Shown here: piece by piece, positions 46,900 through 55,577 of the stretch | How the letters are laid out: every line of letters begins with the position of its first letter | How positions within the stretch are numbered: position 1 is the first letter of the stretch | Origin: G965195345 sp965277775 | GTDB taxonomy: Bacteria > Pseudomonadota > Gammaproteobacteria > CAKMZV01 | DNA length: 64,000 nucleotides | Assembly (NCBI GenBank): GCA_965277775.1 | Contig: OZ255843.1 | Span: 868,001 to 932,000, forward strand | Direction of reading: 5' to 3' | Made by a program: the position numbers and the translations under genes | The notes under the pieces: generated by a model | What the model was told of the DNA's origin: nothing | Databases searched by the model: none | What the model saw: the letters and a program-made list of their open reading frames with translations, nothing else

Positions 46900-47634
46900 T
46901 CATAGGTATTTCTTAAACCACTTGCCCATCATGTAGGTGCTAATGCCGATCAAACTGTAAGCTGGAATAAAAAACCACAAGGGATTGACTGAAACAGGGG
47001 CCGATAAATACAAAAACATGATGAAATAAATGACCCACGGTCTGGCTATGCGTTTATTGACATGGAACAGCCATGCAGACTCACGACCTGCCGTATAGCG
47101 GCGCAATGTTCTCTCAACCAATCCATCGATTATGGCAACGATGACCAATAAAAAGAGCAATGACAAAGAGTATATACAAACAATCACTCTGAGAAAAAAT
47201 ACCCTAGAAATGTTCCAAGTCGCCTGCATCACATCCAAGGCGATCGTTTTTAGAGACCCAATGTTTAGAATAAAATTTTCAGTAACCATAAACTCAGAAT
47301 TGAACTCTTTTAGAACGTTATATTGCTGTGCAAACCAAGCATTAATCGAATCTAACCACGGCAAGAAGTAGGCAAAAGGATTGAGAATGCTTCGGTAAAA
47401 ATAACCTTCTTGTAAATAGGATAACTCCTTTCTTAACATCTCATAGCTGTGCTCTGAGCCTTGATCTGCCCACCATGTGTACATGCCAATGAGCTCAATC
47501 GAAATGGAAATGATTAAAGAAACAACAATGAGAACAGCAACGCCATGAATATATTGCCACAACCACGAAATGGCTGTACCAATAACGGTTTTTCTTTTGT
47601 CATAAGATGGGGGGACTTGAACCTGAGTTATCAT
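46900..47634 (-). CDS. Integrating conjugative element membrane protein, TIGR03747 family
   Basis: 244 aa. Helices near residues 32-52, 142-165 and 200-237. Recognised by WTWWADQGSEHSYEMLRKELSYL-like central part and the motif ERTLRRYTAGRESAWLFHVNKRIARPW. Always next to TraD in GI-type systems; probably its membrane partner. Last gene of operon B. Confidence 0.84.
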   Translation of the reverse strand: MITQVQVPPSYDKRKTVIGTAISWLWQYIHGVAVLIVVSLIISISIELIGMYTWWADQGSEHSYEMLRKELSYLQEGYFYRSILNPFAYFLPWLDSINAWFAQQYNVLKEFNSEFMVTENFILNIGSLKTIALDVMQATWNISRVFFLRVIVCIYSLSLLFLLVIVAIIDGLVERTLRRYTAGRESAWLFHVNKRIARPWVIYFIMFLYLSAPVSVNPLWFFIPAYSLIGISTYMMGKWFKKYL

Positions 47635-47666
47635 TCAATCACCTCATATTTCAATTCGAACGCAAT

Positions 47667-49766
47667 TTATGATCTAAGGGATTGATTAAATTGGTGCCGC
47701 TCGTTTATGGATGAAACGGCGTATATTTTTTCCATACTCTGTGCCATCTCATGTATATCATTTGGAATCTCATTGAAATCACTTTTTTTGGACAAAGGAA
47801 TTCTCAATTTATAGGGCACTGACCCATTCAATAACGCAAACGCTTGTCCCTTTGGTAAGTTCATTAACATGGAGGCGTCTATCAAAGGTTTGCGCTCAGT
47901 GGTGACACGCTGTTCAGACGTTGAAGTGAACTGATCCTCTGTGTCTGGTTTAGATGAATCAGAAGCCCTTGAAACATCTGTAATTTGATGAACAACCACC
48001 TCATTGACTTTTTTGGTTAATATTTCTGCCGTTTCAACTTCCTGAACTCTAAACATGATCAAGGTATTAAAGTTGCCCAATGCCTGCCCCGCTTTGTCTT
48101 TGCTATTGAACTTAGCAACAATGTCTGATTGTGTTTGGGTATAGCCGGTGACTTGAATGCCGGCACCCCCACCTTTGTTAACCATTGGTATAAATCGATC
48201 ACCCATTAGCTCATTGATTTCATCTGCATGAACTGAGATTTTTTTTGTCGAAGATGCCTCCGATGATCCTAAAATACTGCTATTTTTATAAATTTCACCA
48301 GCTACCGAAGTTAGGTCGGCAAACATACTTTCCGATACAACTGAGGCCACTTCGGGATCCGTCAGCGCATCAAATCCACAATAAACGATGCCGCCTTCAC
48401 GAATGATATTCTGCCAAGTGAACGGTGGTCTAGAGGACGATTTTTGGGGTGAAATTATTTTTGCAATCGGGCCTGTTGTCAGTTTTTCAAGTAAGGGCAG
48501 TAAGGAGGCGATCAGTTTATCGTAGTATTTTTGATCATATTCTAAGGTTTTAACAATTGAATTGACCGTGTCCTCAATTTCAGTGTATGGATCCTGTTGT
48601 TTAATATTATTTTTCAAATAATATACCATTGCAACAACATCAGTTCGTCGGTCGTTCAATCCTTCATTCTTTTTGTTGTACTTTTTATTATCTGGATTAT
48701 TGAAAAAACATTCATAAGCCTTCACCGTGTCTCTCCAGTCTGCAGGTGCAACAGTATCAAAATACATTGCCAATACCTCTTTTGCAAGCGGTTCTATGTC
48801 TTCAGCATAACGTTTTAGTAAGGCATAATCAATCCTCTTACCGATTAAATCAGCCGATCTTGAAAGCACATTAACGTATCGCCATACAAACTGTTTAAAA
48901 CTGGCGGCAGCCCCTTCTCCTGGAATGGCATTGGCAATTCTTGTTGCCACTTCTGTGATTCTTTGGTATTCGCTGATGGGAGAATATCCCGAAGAAAATT
49001 CAGGAAAACCCAAATGAAATATTAAAAAATTATCCAACCGACCCGCCCGCTTTGCTTCTATATAGCATCGTTTCATTAGATCGGAATCGCCTTTGGGATC
49101 AAAAACGATCACCACTTCTCCACGTCGAATATCTTGCGTGATTAAAGATTCAGCAAGACGTGTCTTACCCTGCCTTGTTGTCCCTAATACCAGTGTATGA
49201 GCCACGCGTTCACTCAAATTTATGTATATATCTTCCTCTTCAAATAAACCTACTCCGTGCAAATACGGTAAGCCTCCAACTTCAGGCAAGGGCCGTACTG
49301 GGTTCATTGAGTGGTCCGCATTGAGTGCAATCGCCAAATACTTCAATAAAAATGTGTGCTCGTGTTTTCTTTCAAACAATCGAGCTTGTCGATAAAACCA
49401 TCTTTGCTGCAAGTACTGCGGTTTACTTAAAAGGTCATCAACTCTTTGTAGGTGACACTGTCCCCAAGCAAATCCCCTGCCAAGGAATTGATATTTTTTT
49501 GATACAGGGAGATCCTTAAAGGACATAGAATATCTTGGTAATACTTTAATATTGGACTGATACTGAATAACCAATATGGCATCACTTAATCGCCTATAGC
49601 CTAAATAGACAAAGAGAACGATAAATGTCATTGCCAAGGGTTTTGAAAACATAAACACACTTGGATAAAAAACAATGGCGATTGCTGCCAAGAAATATGT
49701 GGTTGCCGCGATGAGCTCCACAGGGGGCGTTAAAAGGGATTCAACTTGATAATTAAATCGAGACAT
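47667..49766 (-). CDS. traD: Type IV coupling protein TraD (TIGR03743)
   Basis: 699 aa from the ATG at 49766, four bases after the upstream stop; a longer frame to 49871 overlaps that gene. Two N-terminal helices (residues 18-34 and 44-60), Walker A GTTRQGKT at 195-202 and Walker B VVIVFDPKGDSDL. The later segment KGGGAGIQVTGYTQTQSDI is typical of SXT/GI TraD. Hexameric ATPase that delivers the relaxase-DNA complex to the T4SS. The relaxase itself is not in the window. Confidence 0.92.
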   Translation of the reverse strand: MSRFNYQVESLLTPPVELIAATTYFLAAIAIVFYPSVFMFSKPLAMTFIVLFVYLGYRRLSDAILVIQYQSNIKVLPRYSMSFKDLPVSKKYQFLGRGFAWGQCHLQRVDDLLSKPQYLQQRWFYRQARLFERKHEHTFLLKYLAIALNADHSMNPVRPLPEVGGLPYLHGVGLFEEEDIYINLSERVAHTLVLGTTRQGKTRLAESLITQDIRRGEVVIVFDPKGDSDLMKRCYIEAKRAGRLDNFLIFHLGFPEFSSGYSPISEYQRITEVATRIANAIPGEGAAASFKQFVWRYVNVLSRSADLIGKRIDYALLKRYAEDIEPLAKEVLAMYFDTVAPADWRDTVKAYECFFNNPDNKKYNKKNEGLNDRRTDVVAMVYYLKNNIKQQDPYTEIEDTVNSIVKTLEYDQKYYDKLIASLLPLLEKLTTGPIAKIISPQKSSSRPPFTWQNIIREGGIVYCGFDALTDPEVASVVSESMFADLTSVAGEIYKNSSILGSSEASSTKKISVHADEINELMGDRFIPMVNKGGGAGIQVTGYTQTQSDIVAKFNSKDKAGQALGNFNTLIMFRVQEVETAEILTKKVNEVVVHQITDVSRASDSSKPDTEDQFTSTSEQRVTTERKPLIDASMLMNLPKGQAFALLNGSVPYKLRIPLSKKSDFNEIPNDIHEMAQSMEKIYAVSSINERHQFNQSLRS

Positions 49767-49770
49767 GGTA

Positions 49771-50304
49771 TTAGGTTCGACCAAGTATATCTCCCCATGC
49801 CTGCATAACACGCATGAGATATTGCTCTGATTGACTGACGTTGCTGTTGCCGTGATAGTGTTTAATGCCAAGACTTGGTCCGTGTTGTTTAACCACCCTG
49901 CTTAAAATGACCAATCCAATTTTGATGTTATTTTCTAAACCAAAGGCTTGTTCAAGACTACTGAATTTATTGTTGTGCCAATACCAATTAATTTGCATGG
50001 TCCCTATATCAATGTTTTCCACCCCAGTGTTTAATAACATTTCAGTAAATGCCACGGCCTCATCTTTAGAGTTAAAGCGCATTGATCGTCGTACAGAACC
50101 CTTGGCATAATTAATGGTCCATGGCCACGGTTTATCGATGCCTTTATACCCCCCTGATTCAACCATTCCAACAGCATAAAGCAATGATGCTGGGATTGTG
50201 GTATCTTGCTGGCTTCGTAAAATATTTTCAAATTGTTCAATCTCAAGAAATTGAGCATAGCCCGTTATGGGAAAGAAGCATAACCACCATAAATACTTTC
50301 TCAT
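49771..50304 (-). CDS. Lytic transglycosylase of the conjugation system
   Basis: 177 aa. Signal peptide, then an SLT-like domain with catalytic Glu in YAVGMVESGGY, the segment ENIDIGTMQINWYWH and IKHYHGNSN. Opens peptidoglycan for the transfer channel. Standard neighbour of TIGR03759 and TraD. Four-base overlap with the upstream gene. Confidence 0.87.
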   Translation of the reverse strand: MRKYLWWLCFFPITGYAQFLEIEQFENILRSQQDTTIPASLLYAVGMVESGGYKGIDKPWPWTINYAKGSVRRSMRFNSKDEAVAFTEMLLNTGVENIDIGTMQINWYWHNNKFSSLEQAFGLENNIKIGLVILSRVVKQHGPSLGIKHYHGNSNVSQSEQYLMRVMQAWGDILGRT

Positions 50305-51008
50305 TGTTGAGGAATACTATAGACAGTATATGGTTGACGATTTAACCAAAATGGATCGCCTAATGCCGCCTGCTTAATAATGACTTTTCTTTTCAGTAAA
50401 TAATCTAACTCTAAACCCGCTGAAAACAACCATTGCTGAATCATCTTCTTCGATATGCCTGCAGAAAAAAACAACTCCAAAGTCTGATTAGCCCCCTCAA
50501 GCTGATCAAGTGCTTTTTTCAAAGACTGTTTACATGAGCCTATACATTCATTCTGATTGATAAAATACAACATTCGATTTTTATTTTTAGGGACATGTTG
50601 CTTTAAAATCAAATGCGCGTTTTGACGAATGCGCTCCAATTTTTCTAGGCTTATTGGAGCATCATTCCCATGAAGTTTTAATTGCTCATAATAGAACAAT
50701 TCATTCAACTCTTGCAAACGTGCGACCCGATTGCTTTCATATGCGGCATACATAGCAATGTATTTTTTGGTATCTTCGCGTGTTTTTGCATAAGCGGCTA
50801 AAACAAATAAAGGATGTTTTTCAGCGTAGTCGAATTTAGCCCGCCCTTTCAATAAATTTTGATAAGTTTGCCACTCTTTCACGCTCAAATCAAAATTTGC
50901 CGCCTGCACTTGCAATGCTTTAATGGATTGCTCTTGAATATCTGCTTTGGCAAATGAACCTTGGTTGAATGCCATAATGCTTATCAATATTAATAGGGGC
51001 TTTATCAT
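50301..51008 (-). CDS. Integrating conjugative element protein, TIGR03759 family
   Basis: 235 aa. Signal peptide followed by FDLSVKEWQTYQNLLKGRAKFD, HPLFVLAAYAKTREDTKKYIAMYA and the C-terminal thioredoxin-like region. All fit the family, which begins with an E-W-x-x-Y motif. Two cysteines (ECIGSC) may form a disulfide. Periplasmic; exact function unknown. Confidence 0.83.
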   Translation of the reverse strand: MIKPLLILISIMAFNQGSFAKADIQEQSIKALQVQAANFDLSVKEWQTYQNLLKGRAKFDYAEKHPLFVLAAYAKTREDTKKYIAMYAAYESNRVARLQELNELFYYEQLKLHGNDAPISLEKLERIRQNAHLILKQHVPKNKNRMLYFINQNECIGSCKQSLKKALDQLEGANQTLELFFSAGISKKMIQQWLFSAGLELDYLLKRKVIIKQAALGDPFWLNRQPYTVYSIPQQ

Positions 51009-51424
51009 TTTAAAATATCCTTGATTTTGGCCTCGTGCTCCCTTTTCCTCAGTTCCAGTTCCGCACGAATGTCTCTAGACTGTTCTTGAATTAAAAGTAA
51101 ACGGTTTGTTATCCACTCAAGATCCGATTGCAATTGTTTGGTCCACTTCACTTTTTCAAAATGTGCCTTATTGATTCGGTTTGCATAATTCAAAAATGAT
51201 TTGCTCGGTGCACAGATATAGTTTCTTTGTTTCCATGGCGCTGTCAAATCACGTTGTGCGATTGAACATGACTTTACCTGCATGATCGGAAGGTTTATTT
51301 CAGGTTTTTCCATATCTATTTTGACTTTAGCCAGTTTCATTATCTTAGCCGTTTTTGGCTGAATGGTCGTACTACAGCCATACAAAATGCTGGACAATAT
51401 ATACAATAAAATAATCATCTTCAC
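51005..51424 (-). CDS. Lipoprotein of operon B, unassigned
   Basis: 139 aa with lipobox ILYGC (Cys 17). The C-terminal third is helical and charged (WITNRLLLIQEQSRDIRAELELRKREHEAKI), suggesting a coiled coil. Two further Cys (SCSIAQ, YICAPS). Coupled by ATGA overlaps to both neighbours. I do not recognise a family. Confidence 0.65.
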   Translation of the reverse strand: MKMIILLYILSSILYGCSTTIQPKTAKIMKLAKVKIDMEKPEINLPIMQVKSCSIAQRDLTAPWKQRNYICAPSKSFLNYANRINKAHFEKVKWTKQLQSDLEWITNRLLLIQEQSRDIRAELELRKREHEAKIKDILK

Positions 51425-52251
51425 TGTTTAATCTCCATTTGCACGCCATCTCGAATAATACTGATTCCCCAGTGTGAGATTTTGCTCACACGCCAACCAT
51501 CTAAAACTTCATTCTTTGCCACGTTAAATTGCTGACCATTTCTATCCTCAAGTGTTGCTATATAGATATTGCCAAGCTGGGCAATGCTTATAACTCGCCA
51601 TTTAAACGCTTTTTCTTTGATCTGATTTTCATTAAATTCTCTAAATTTTTTATCCATTCGAATTTCTAATAATGAAATATGATTTAGCAATTGGCCATTA
51701 GTTTGCTTATTTTTATGAATATCTTGAGCCATATTATTGAATGGTTTAAAGGTCTCCTCCAATTGGCTTTGTTTGGTTTGCATGCGCTGTAATTGTTGTT
51801 GTTGTTGAGTAATGTGTATGAGTAATTGATTTAGTTGCAATTTAATATTTTGGTATTCTTCTTTTATCGTCTTTTGAAGCAATGCCTGAATTTGGTCAGT
51901 CATTATTTGACGATGCGCGCTGGATTCAGCAAAATCTTCGGGTCGCGAAGCATGATCAACCAATTCAACAGTTGATTGATCTAATATTGCTGATTCTCCA
52001 ATCAATTCGGTTGTCTCTAAAGCGTTTATTTCAGATTGATCGGCTTGAGTTTGATTAAATAGGGCATCACCCGAAATAGTATTAAATGTATCTCTCGCCT
52101 CTTTTTTATTCACCATAAAATAGACGGCACCAAAAACCAAACATAAGAGTATCAGCGTCACGAACAACTTAAATTTGATGCCTCTTGGCATAGCAATTTT
52201 TAATTTCGATGAATAGCCTGCCATCTGCTTGGTTGTTTTAGTTTGTGGCAT
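51421..52251 (-). CDS. Membrane protein with coiled coil and PilP/GspC-like C-terminal domain
   Basis: 276 aa. Helix at about residues 28-48 (LFVTLILLCLVFGAVYFMV), Gln-rich coiled coil at 115-210 (HITQQQQQLQRMQTKQSQLEE), then a small beta domain (WRVISIAQLGNIYIATLEDR...GWRVSKISHWGISII). That domain resembles the end of PilP at 57138 (SIIGSGRHARAIVFHDG...GWHVNQL). Possibly an inner-membrane alignment protein that reaches the secretin-like complex. Confidence 0.65.
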   Translation of the reverse strand: MPQTKTTKQMAGYSSKLKIAMPRGIKFKLFVTLILLCLVFGAVYFMVNKKEARDTFNTISGDALFNQTQADQSEINALETTELIGESAILDQSTVELVDHASRPEDFAESSAHRQIMTDQIQALLQKTIKEEYQNIKLQLNQLLIHITQQQQQLQRMQTKQSQLEETFKPFNNMAQDIHKNKQTNGQLLNHISLLEIRMDKKFREFNENQIKEKAFKWRVISIAQLGNIYIATLEDRNGQQFNVAKNEVLDGWRVSKISHWGISIIRDGVQMEIKQ

Positions 52252-52281
52252 CTTTTTTACCCCATTTGAATCATTCAGATG

Positions 52282-52740
52282 TCATTGACCTATTGCGGCG
52301 TATTCAAAAAAATCTCTGAGTTCGGGTTTAATCTCAAAACTGATCAGACGATGTACAGGATCAATGACAATGTACCACTCTTCGCCAATGATGCCTTCAA
52401 TGAGGTGAATGACTTTGGTTGAAGGGAGTGGTGCACCAGTCAATGTAATTGGCAGTGGACGGTCAAGCAAATGAGGCAAAAGTGGATCAGATGACTTGAG
52501 ATCGGCCATCTTATAACTCGTGTACATCAGAATTTGTTTCAAACCCTGGTTAACCGTGCCTTGGACATTAAAGCCTGAAACAATTTGATCAAAGACTGCA
52601 AGATGATTTGGAATGGGTGCAATTTTCTCTAAGGTGTACCGCCCCGTTCTTTTATATCCCGCTGGATCCCTCGCCAACAATTCAAACGATAAAACAATAC
52701 TTGCTGTGAATAACAGTAAATGTATAACTCGATATCTCAT
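52282..52740 (-). CDS. pilL: PilL N-terminal domain protein (TIGR03748)
   Basis: 152 aa from the ATG at 52740. A frame to 52821 is open, but the promoter lies inside it and a signal peptide starts at MRYRVIHLL. The family core is GRYTLEKIAPIPNHLAVFDQI, then the closing EEWYIVIDPVHRLISFEI. In many elements PilL also carries a TcpQ domain; here that part is a separate gene at 59920. No Shine-Dalgarno is present and the -10 box ends seven bases before the A of the ATG, so a leaderless mRNA is likely. Confidence 0.82.
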   Translation of the reverse strand: MRYRVIHLLLFTASIVLSFELLARDPAGYKRTGRYTLEKIAPIPNHLAVFDQIVSGFNVQGTVNQGLKQILMYTSYKMADLKSSDPLLPHLLDRPLPITLTGAPLPSTKVIHLIEGIIGEEWYIVIDPVHRLISFEIKPELRDFFEYAAIGQ

Positions 52741-52746
52741 ACAAAT

Positions 52747-52795
52747 ACTATACATTTCTAACAATGTGAAAACTAAAACATCAATGATTCTATTT
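52747..52795 (-). promoter_or_regulatory. Operon B promoter with palindromic operator
   Basis: Minus strand: distal arm AAATAGAATCAT (degenerate), TG, proximal arm ATGTTTTAGTTT (identical to operon A), 17-bp spacer with ACATT at the same place, -10 TATAGT at 52752-52747. The distal arm has four mismatches to the operon A consensus arm. Confidence 0.75.
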
Positions 52796-52928
52796 TTAAA
52801 CTTTGAGTGATAGTGTGCCAAATGAATGTCAGCCTTGCCAAAAAAGGTGGTTTAAAAACGCATGTTTTGAAACCGCTTGACCTGACGATTTCAAACAAGT
52901 TTAGGGTTTGCTTTATTGAATGAATGTA

Positions 52929-53906
52929 TCATGAGGTGGCACAACCAACTTGTGCCACCACGTCATCCTTTTGAGAAACCGTTGCCGTTGTGTGGTCCAT
53001 ATTAGTTATGATCATGCTTAACATCCAGGTGTAGGCGTTTAAATCTATACTTTTTAAATTCCAAGCGCTAACTTCAAATCCTGTTAATGATTCAGGAATC
53101 AGTGCAATATAGGGACGACCTGTGTGGCACTGGGGTTTAGTGATTATGGCGCCGTGACTGGCGGAATAATATTTGATGACACGATCCTCCACTCTATTGG
53201 TATTTTCAATTGCCCGATTAGCAATGCTCGACATGGTTTCACCAATAGCGTTTAGGAAAACATCATCCGCACGAATCACCCCTGACCCATTGCTATGAAC
53301 GACATCTATAGAATAGGTTGCCGTTGCGTTTCGGATGACCAGTCCATCACGCCCATCCCTTAGAAGCCACAACTCCTTTGAAGCCGTTGCAAAATCAATC
53401 GAGGCCGTGATATTTGAGCTTGGAAGTCCGTTGGTAAAGTGCTCAAATATTATAAAAGCATAACGTAAATTCGACACCCTTGAACCTGCTTTGTCAATAA
53501 TTGAAGCAGCGACTAATGCAGAAGGTTGATTGCTATTAGTGTCGATGGCTGAACCAAAGTTTATAGTTGCGCTTGTTTTAGTATGAACTGTGACACGCGA
53601 ATTTGAAAAATTTATACCCCAACCTAAATTCGTTGGAAATCTAATTGGTAAGTGCCCCTCATTCTGTAGCAATGTAATACCGGTAAAGCTGAAGTTTGTC
53701 GTATTTGACACACTAGTACTATTGAACATATAGCCTGCAACAGCATCTGCATATTGACTCATGAACTTACCAATCTCTTGATGACGATTAAAATCATTTG
53801 TGCGTTGAATTTCCAACTGAAGATATAGAATCATTGTCGCAAAAATTGGAATGGCCAAAAGCACACCCAAGAGTGCAAAGCCTTTGTTTTTTTTTCTTAA
53901 AACCAA
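52929..53906 (-). CDS. pilV: PilV-like minor pilin (thin pilus tip protein)
   Basis: 325 aa, TTG start. The prepilin-like N terminus NKGFALLGVLLAIPIF predicts cleavage after Gly; position 5 of the mature chain is Gly instead of the usual Glu. The C-terminal part (GAIITKPQCHTGRPYIALIPES) resembles PilV, whose end recognises recipients in R64. No shufflon repeats or recombinase are present, so a single C terminus is encoded. Nine consecutive A follow the fourth codon. Last gene of operon C. Confidence 0.7.
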   Translation of the reverse strand: MVLRKKNKGFALLGVLLAIPIFATMILYLQLEIQRTNDFNRHQEIGKFMSQYADAVAGYMFNSTSVSNTTNFSFTGITLLQNEGHLPIRFPTNLGWGINFSNSRVTVHTKTSATINFGSAIDTNSNQPSALVAASIIDKAGSRVSNLRYAFIIFEHFTNGLPSSNITASIDFATASKELWLLRDGRDGLVIRNATATYSIDVVHSNGSGVIRADDVFLNAIGETMSSIANRAIENTNRVEDRVIKYYSASHGAIITKPQCHTGRPYIALIPESLTGFEVSAWNLKSIDLNAYTWMLSMIITNMDHTTATVSQKDDVVAQVGCATS

Positions 53907-53977
53907 AAAAGACCTGAATAGTAAATTTTAATACGACTTAAATCCAAAACCACTTTAAAGCATTACCGGTATTGAAT

Positions 53978-54514
53978 CTATAGTCTACTCCAAGACACAC
54001 TTATGTACGGTGCGGTACCTGAACGACACGCTGTTGCCAACTTATCTGGAACAATGGTAGAACCATTTGATTTAATGGTTGATGATCCCACAATGATTGT
54101 CATACCGGCATTCTCTGTCGCTGTTACCAAGGATGCACATGCATCACGGTCCACCTCCATTGTCAACTGTAGTGCATCATCGGTGGAATTAATGGTTGCT
54201 GGAGCCAGTGTGACGTTTCGGCCCCAAGAATTTGTAATAGCCGTACCATCATCAGTAAATCCCTGAATAATGCCAGAATTGATTGCAACTGCAGCCGTTA
54301 GGTTCGTTTTAGGCTTCCCTCTATAGATTTTTGACACCTCCGACATGGTTAAATGAATCGCGTTACTTTCGGTAGATATGGCTTGAGAGTTCTGGGTTGA
54401 ATTGAATATTTGAAATACGCCTGCAATTAATATTGCAATGATTCCTAGTGCCAAAGACAACTCAATTAAACTGTAACCTCTTTGTGCTTGATTGATTGTT
54501 TTATGAATAGTCAT
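53978..54514 (-). CDS. pilS: Type IVb major prepilin PilS
   Basis: 178 aa. Type IV prepilin N terminus RGYSLIELSLALGIIAILIAG with cleavage before Tyr and Glu at mature position 5. Two cysteines (RDACAS, ATACRS) can form the D-region disulfide, and the C terminus ends ISVSWSRL. Strong SD (GGAG) eight bases before the ATG, fitting a highly expressed subunit. A prepilin peptidase is not in the window, so processing needs a host or distant enzyme. Confidence 0.9.
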   Translation of the reverse strand: MTIHKTINQAQRGYSLIELSLALGIIAILIAGVFQIFNSTQNSQAISTESNAIHLTMSEVSKIYRGKPKTNLTAAVAINSGIIQGFTDDGTAITNSWGRNVTLAPATINSTDDALQLTMEVDRDACASLVTATENAGMTIIVGSSTIKSNGSTIVPDKLATACRSGTAPYISVSWSRL

Positions 54515-54539
54515 GATTTTCTCCTATAAAGTTTAAAAA

Positions 54540-55577
54540 TTAAATCCGTGAAATTTGTTGTGTGATTTGAATGAAAGCTTGTAGATAGACCAAAATTAAA
54601 AATCCAATGCCTAAATAGGATATAAATTGAATGGATTTTGTCGCTCTGGTCAGCGCAGGCTTTATACTTTTTATTTCATCTTCTGCAGCAGCGTTCAGTA
54701 CTTTGGATATTTCTGAATTTGCTGACCCTGAAAATATCTCAAACAGTGCTCGAGTATTTGGTGAGAACAGAGGATTATTGAGTGCTTGCCCAAGGCTTGC
54801 GCCCTTTGTTAATTTTCGAATCATCCTGCTTGTTCGCTCTTTGAGCCATCTTGAATACGTTAAACTTTCAATTCTTTTGATGCCTGTCATTGCATCTACG
54901 CCACCTTCAATCAGTGATCCCACGCTCGCGGCGATTATGGCTGCGTACATTCTTCGCGTGATTGAATATGGCGGAACATGGATATCAAACCACTCTCGAG
55001 TTTCACCTGTCCAATGGTTTATACTGACTACGACACTAGTCATCATCAACAAAAAGCCTGTACCAATTAAGGGCAGCCAAGACGCCATTGATAATGAAAT
55101 ATCATATATTTGATTGGGGAATGGTGGCCAGCCTGTCCGGGGCTTAAGCGTTTCAAGAAACGGGAAAGCATAAGCACCGATTGCCCAAAATGCGACAATC
55201 ATCGTTATAAAAGCAAGTGTTGGGATGATTAAGGTTTGAAATGCTTCGTTTCGCGCATCATGTAGCAATTTAGTCATTTCCATCGCTCTCTCAAGCCCAA
55301 TGTGTTCCTTATTCTGAACCCCTGCAGTACCTATTATGATAATGTTATCGCCTTGGGGTACGATGCCACTATAAAGCTTATCTCCCGTAAATCCACCTTT
55401 TGCTAAGCGGTTCTTAATGATTTCTAAGACTTTGACCAATCGGTTGTACTTTTTACCTGAAGTTTTGTAAACTTTTTGAATCTGCTCAATGGCGTTTGGT
55501 AGTGCAGTCTTATGTTTTAAAAGACCAGCCAAAGCTTTATACAAAGCCAATCGATCTTCAAGTGAAAGCCTTCTCAT
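54540..55577 (-). CDS. pilR: Pilus inner-membrane platform protein PilR (GspF/T2SF family)
   Basis: 345 aa. Three main hydrophobic segments (about residues 112-135, 168-187, 318-340) and two T2SF helical domains; the motif GASLGQALNNPLFSPNTRAL is typical. Anchors the PilQ ATPase at the inner membrane. Starts ATGAGA, overlapping the pilQ stop by four bases. Confidence 0.9.
   Translation of the reverse strand: MRRLSLEDRLALYKALAGLLKHKTALPNAIEQIQKVYKTSGKKYNRLVKVLEIIKNRLAKGGFTGDKLYSGIVPQGDNIIIIGTAGVQNKEHIGLERAMEMTKLLHDARNEAFQTLIIPTLAFITMIVAFWAIGAYAFPFLETLKPRTGWPPFPNQIYDISLSMASWLPLIGTGFLLMMTSVVVSINHWTGETREWFDIHVPPYSITRRMYAAIIAASVGSLIEGGVDAMTGIKRIESLTYSRWLKERTSRMIRKLTKGASLGQALNNPLFSPNTRALFEIFSGSANSEISKVLNAAAEDEIKSIKPALTRATKSIQFISYLGIGFLILVYLQAFIQITQQISRI

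Noticed and set aside
52929..53300. Possible shufflon at the 3' end of the PilV-like gene
   Set aside because: No inverted repeats or alternative C-terminal segments were found downstream, and no recombinase gene is adjacent.
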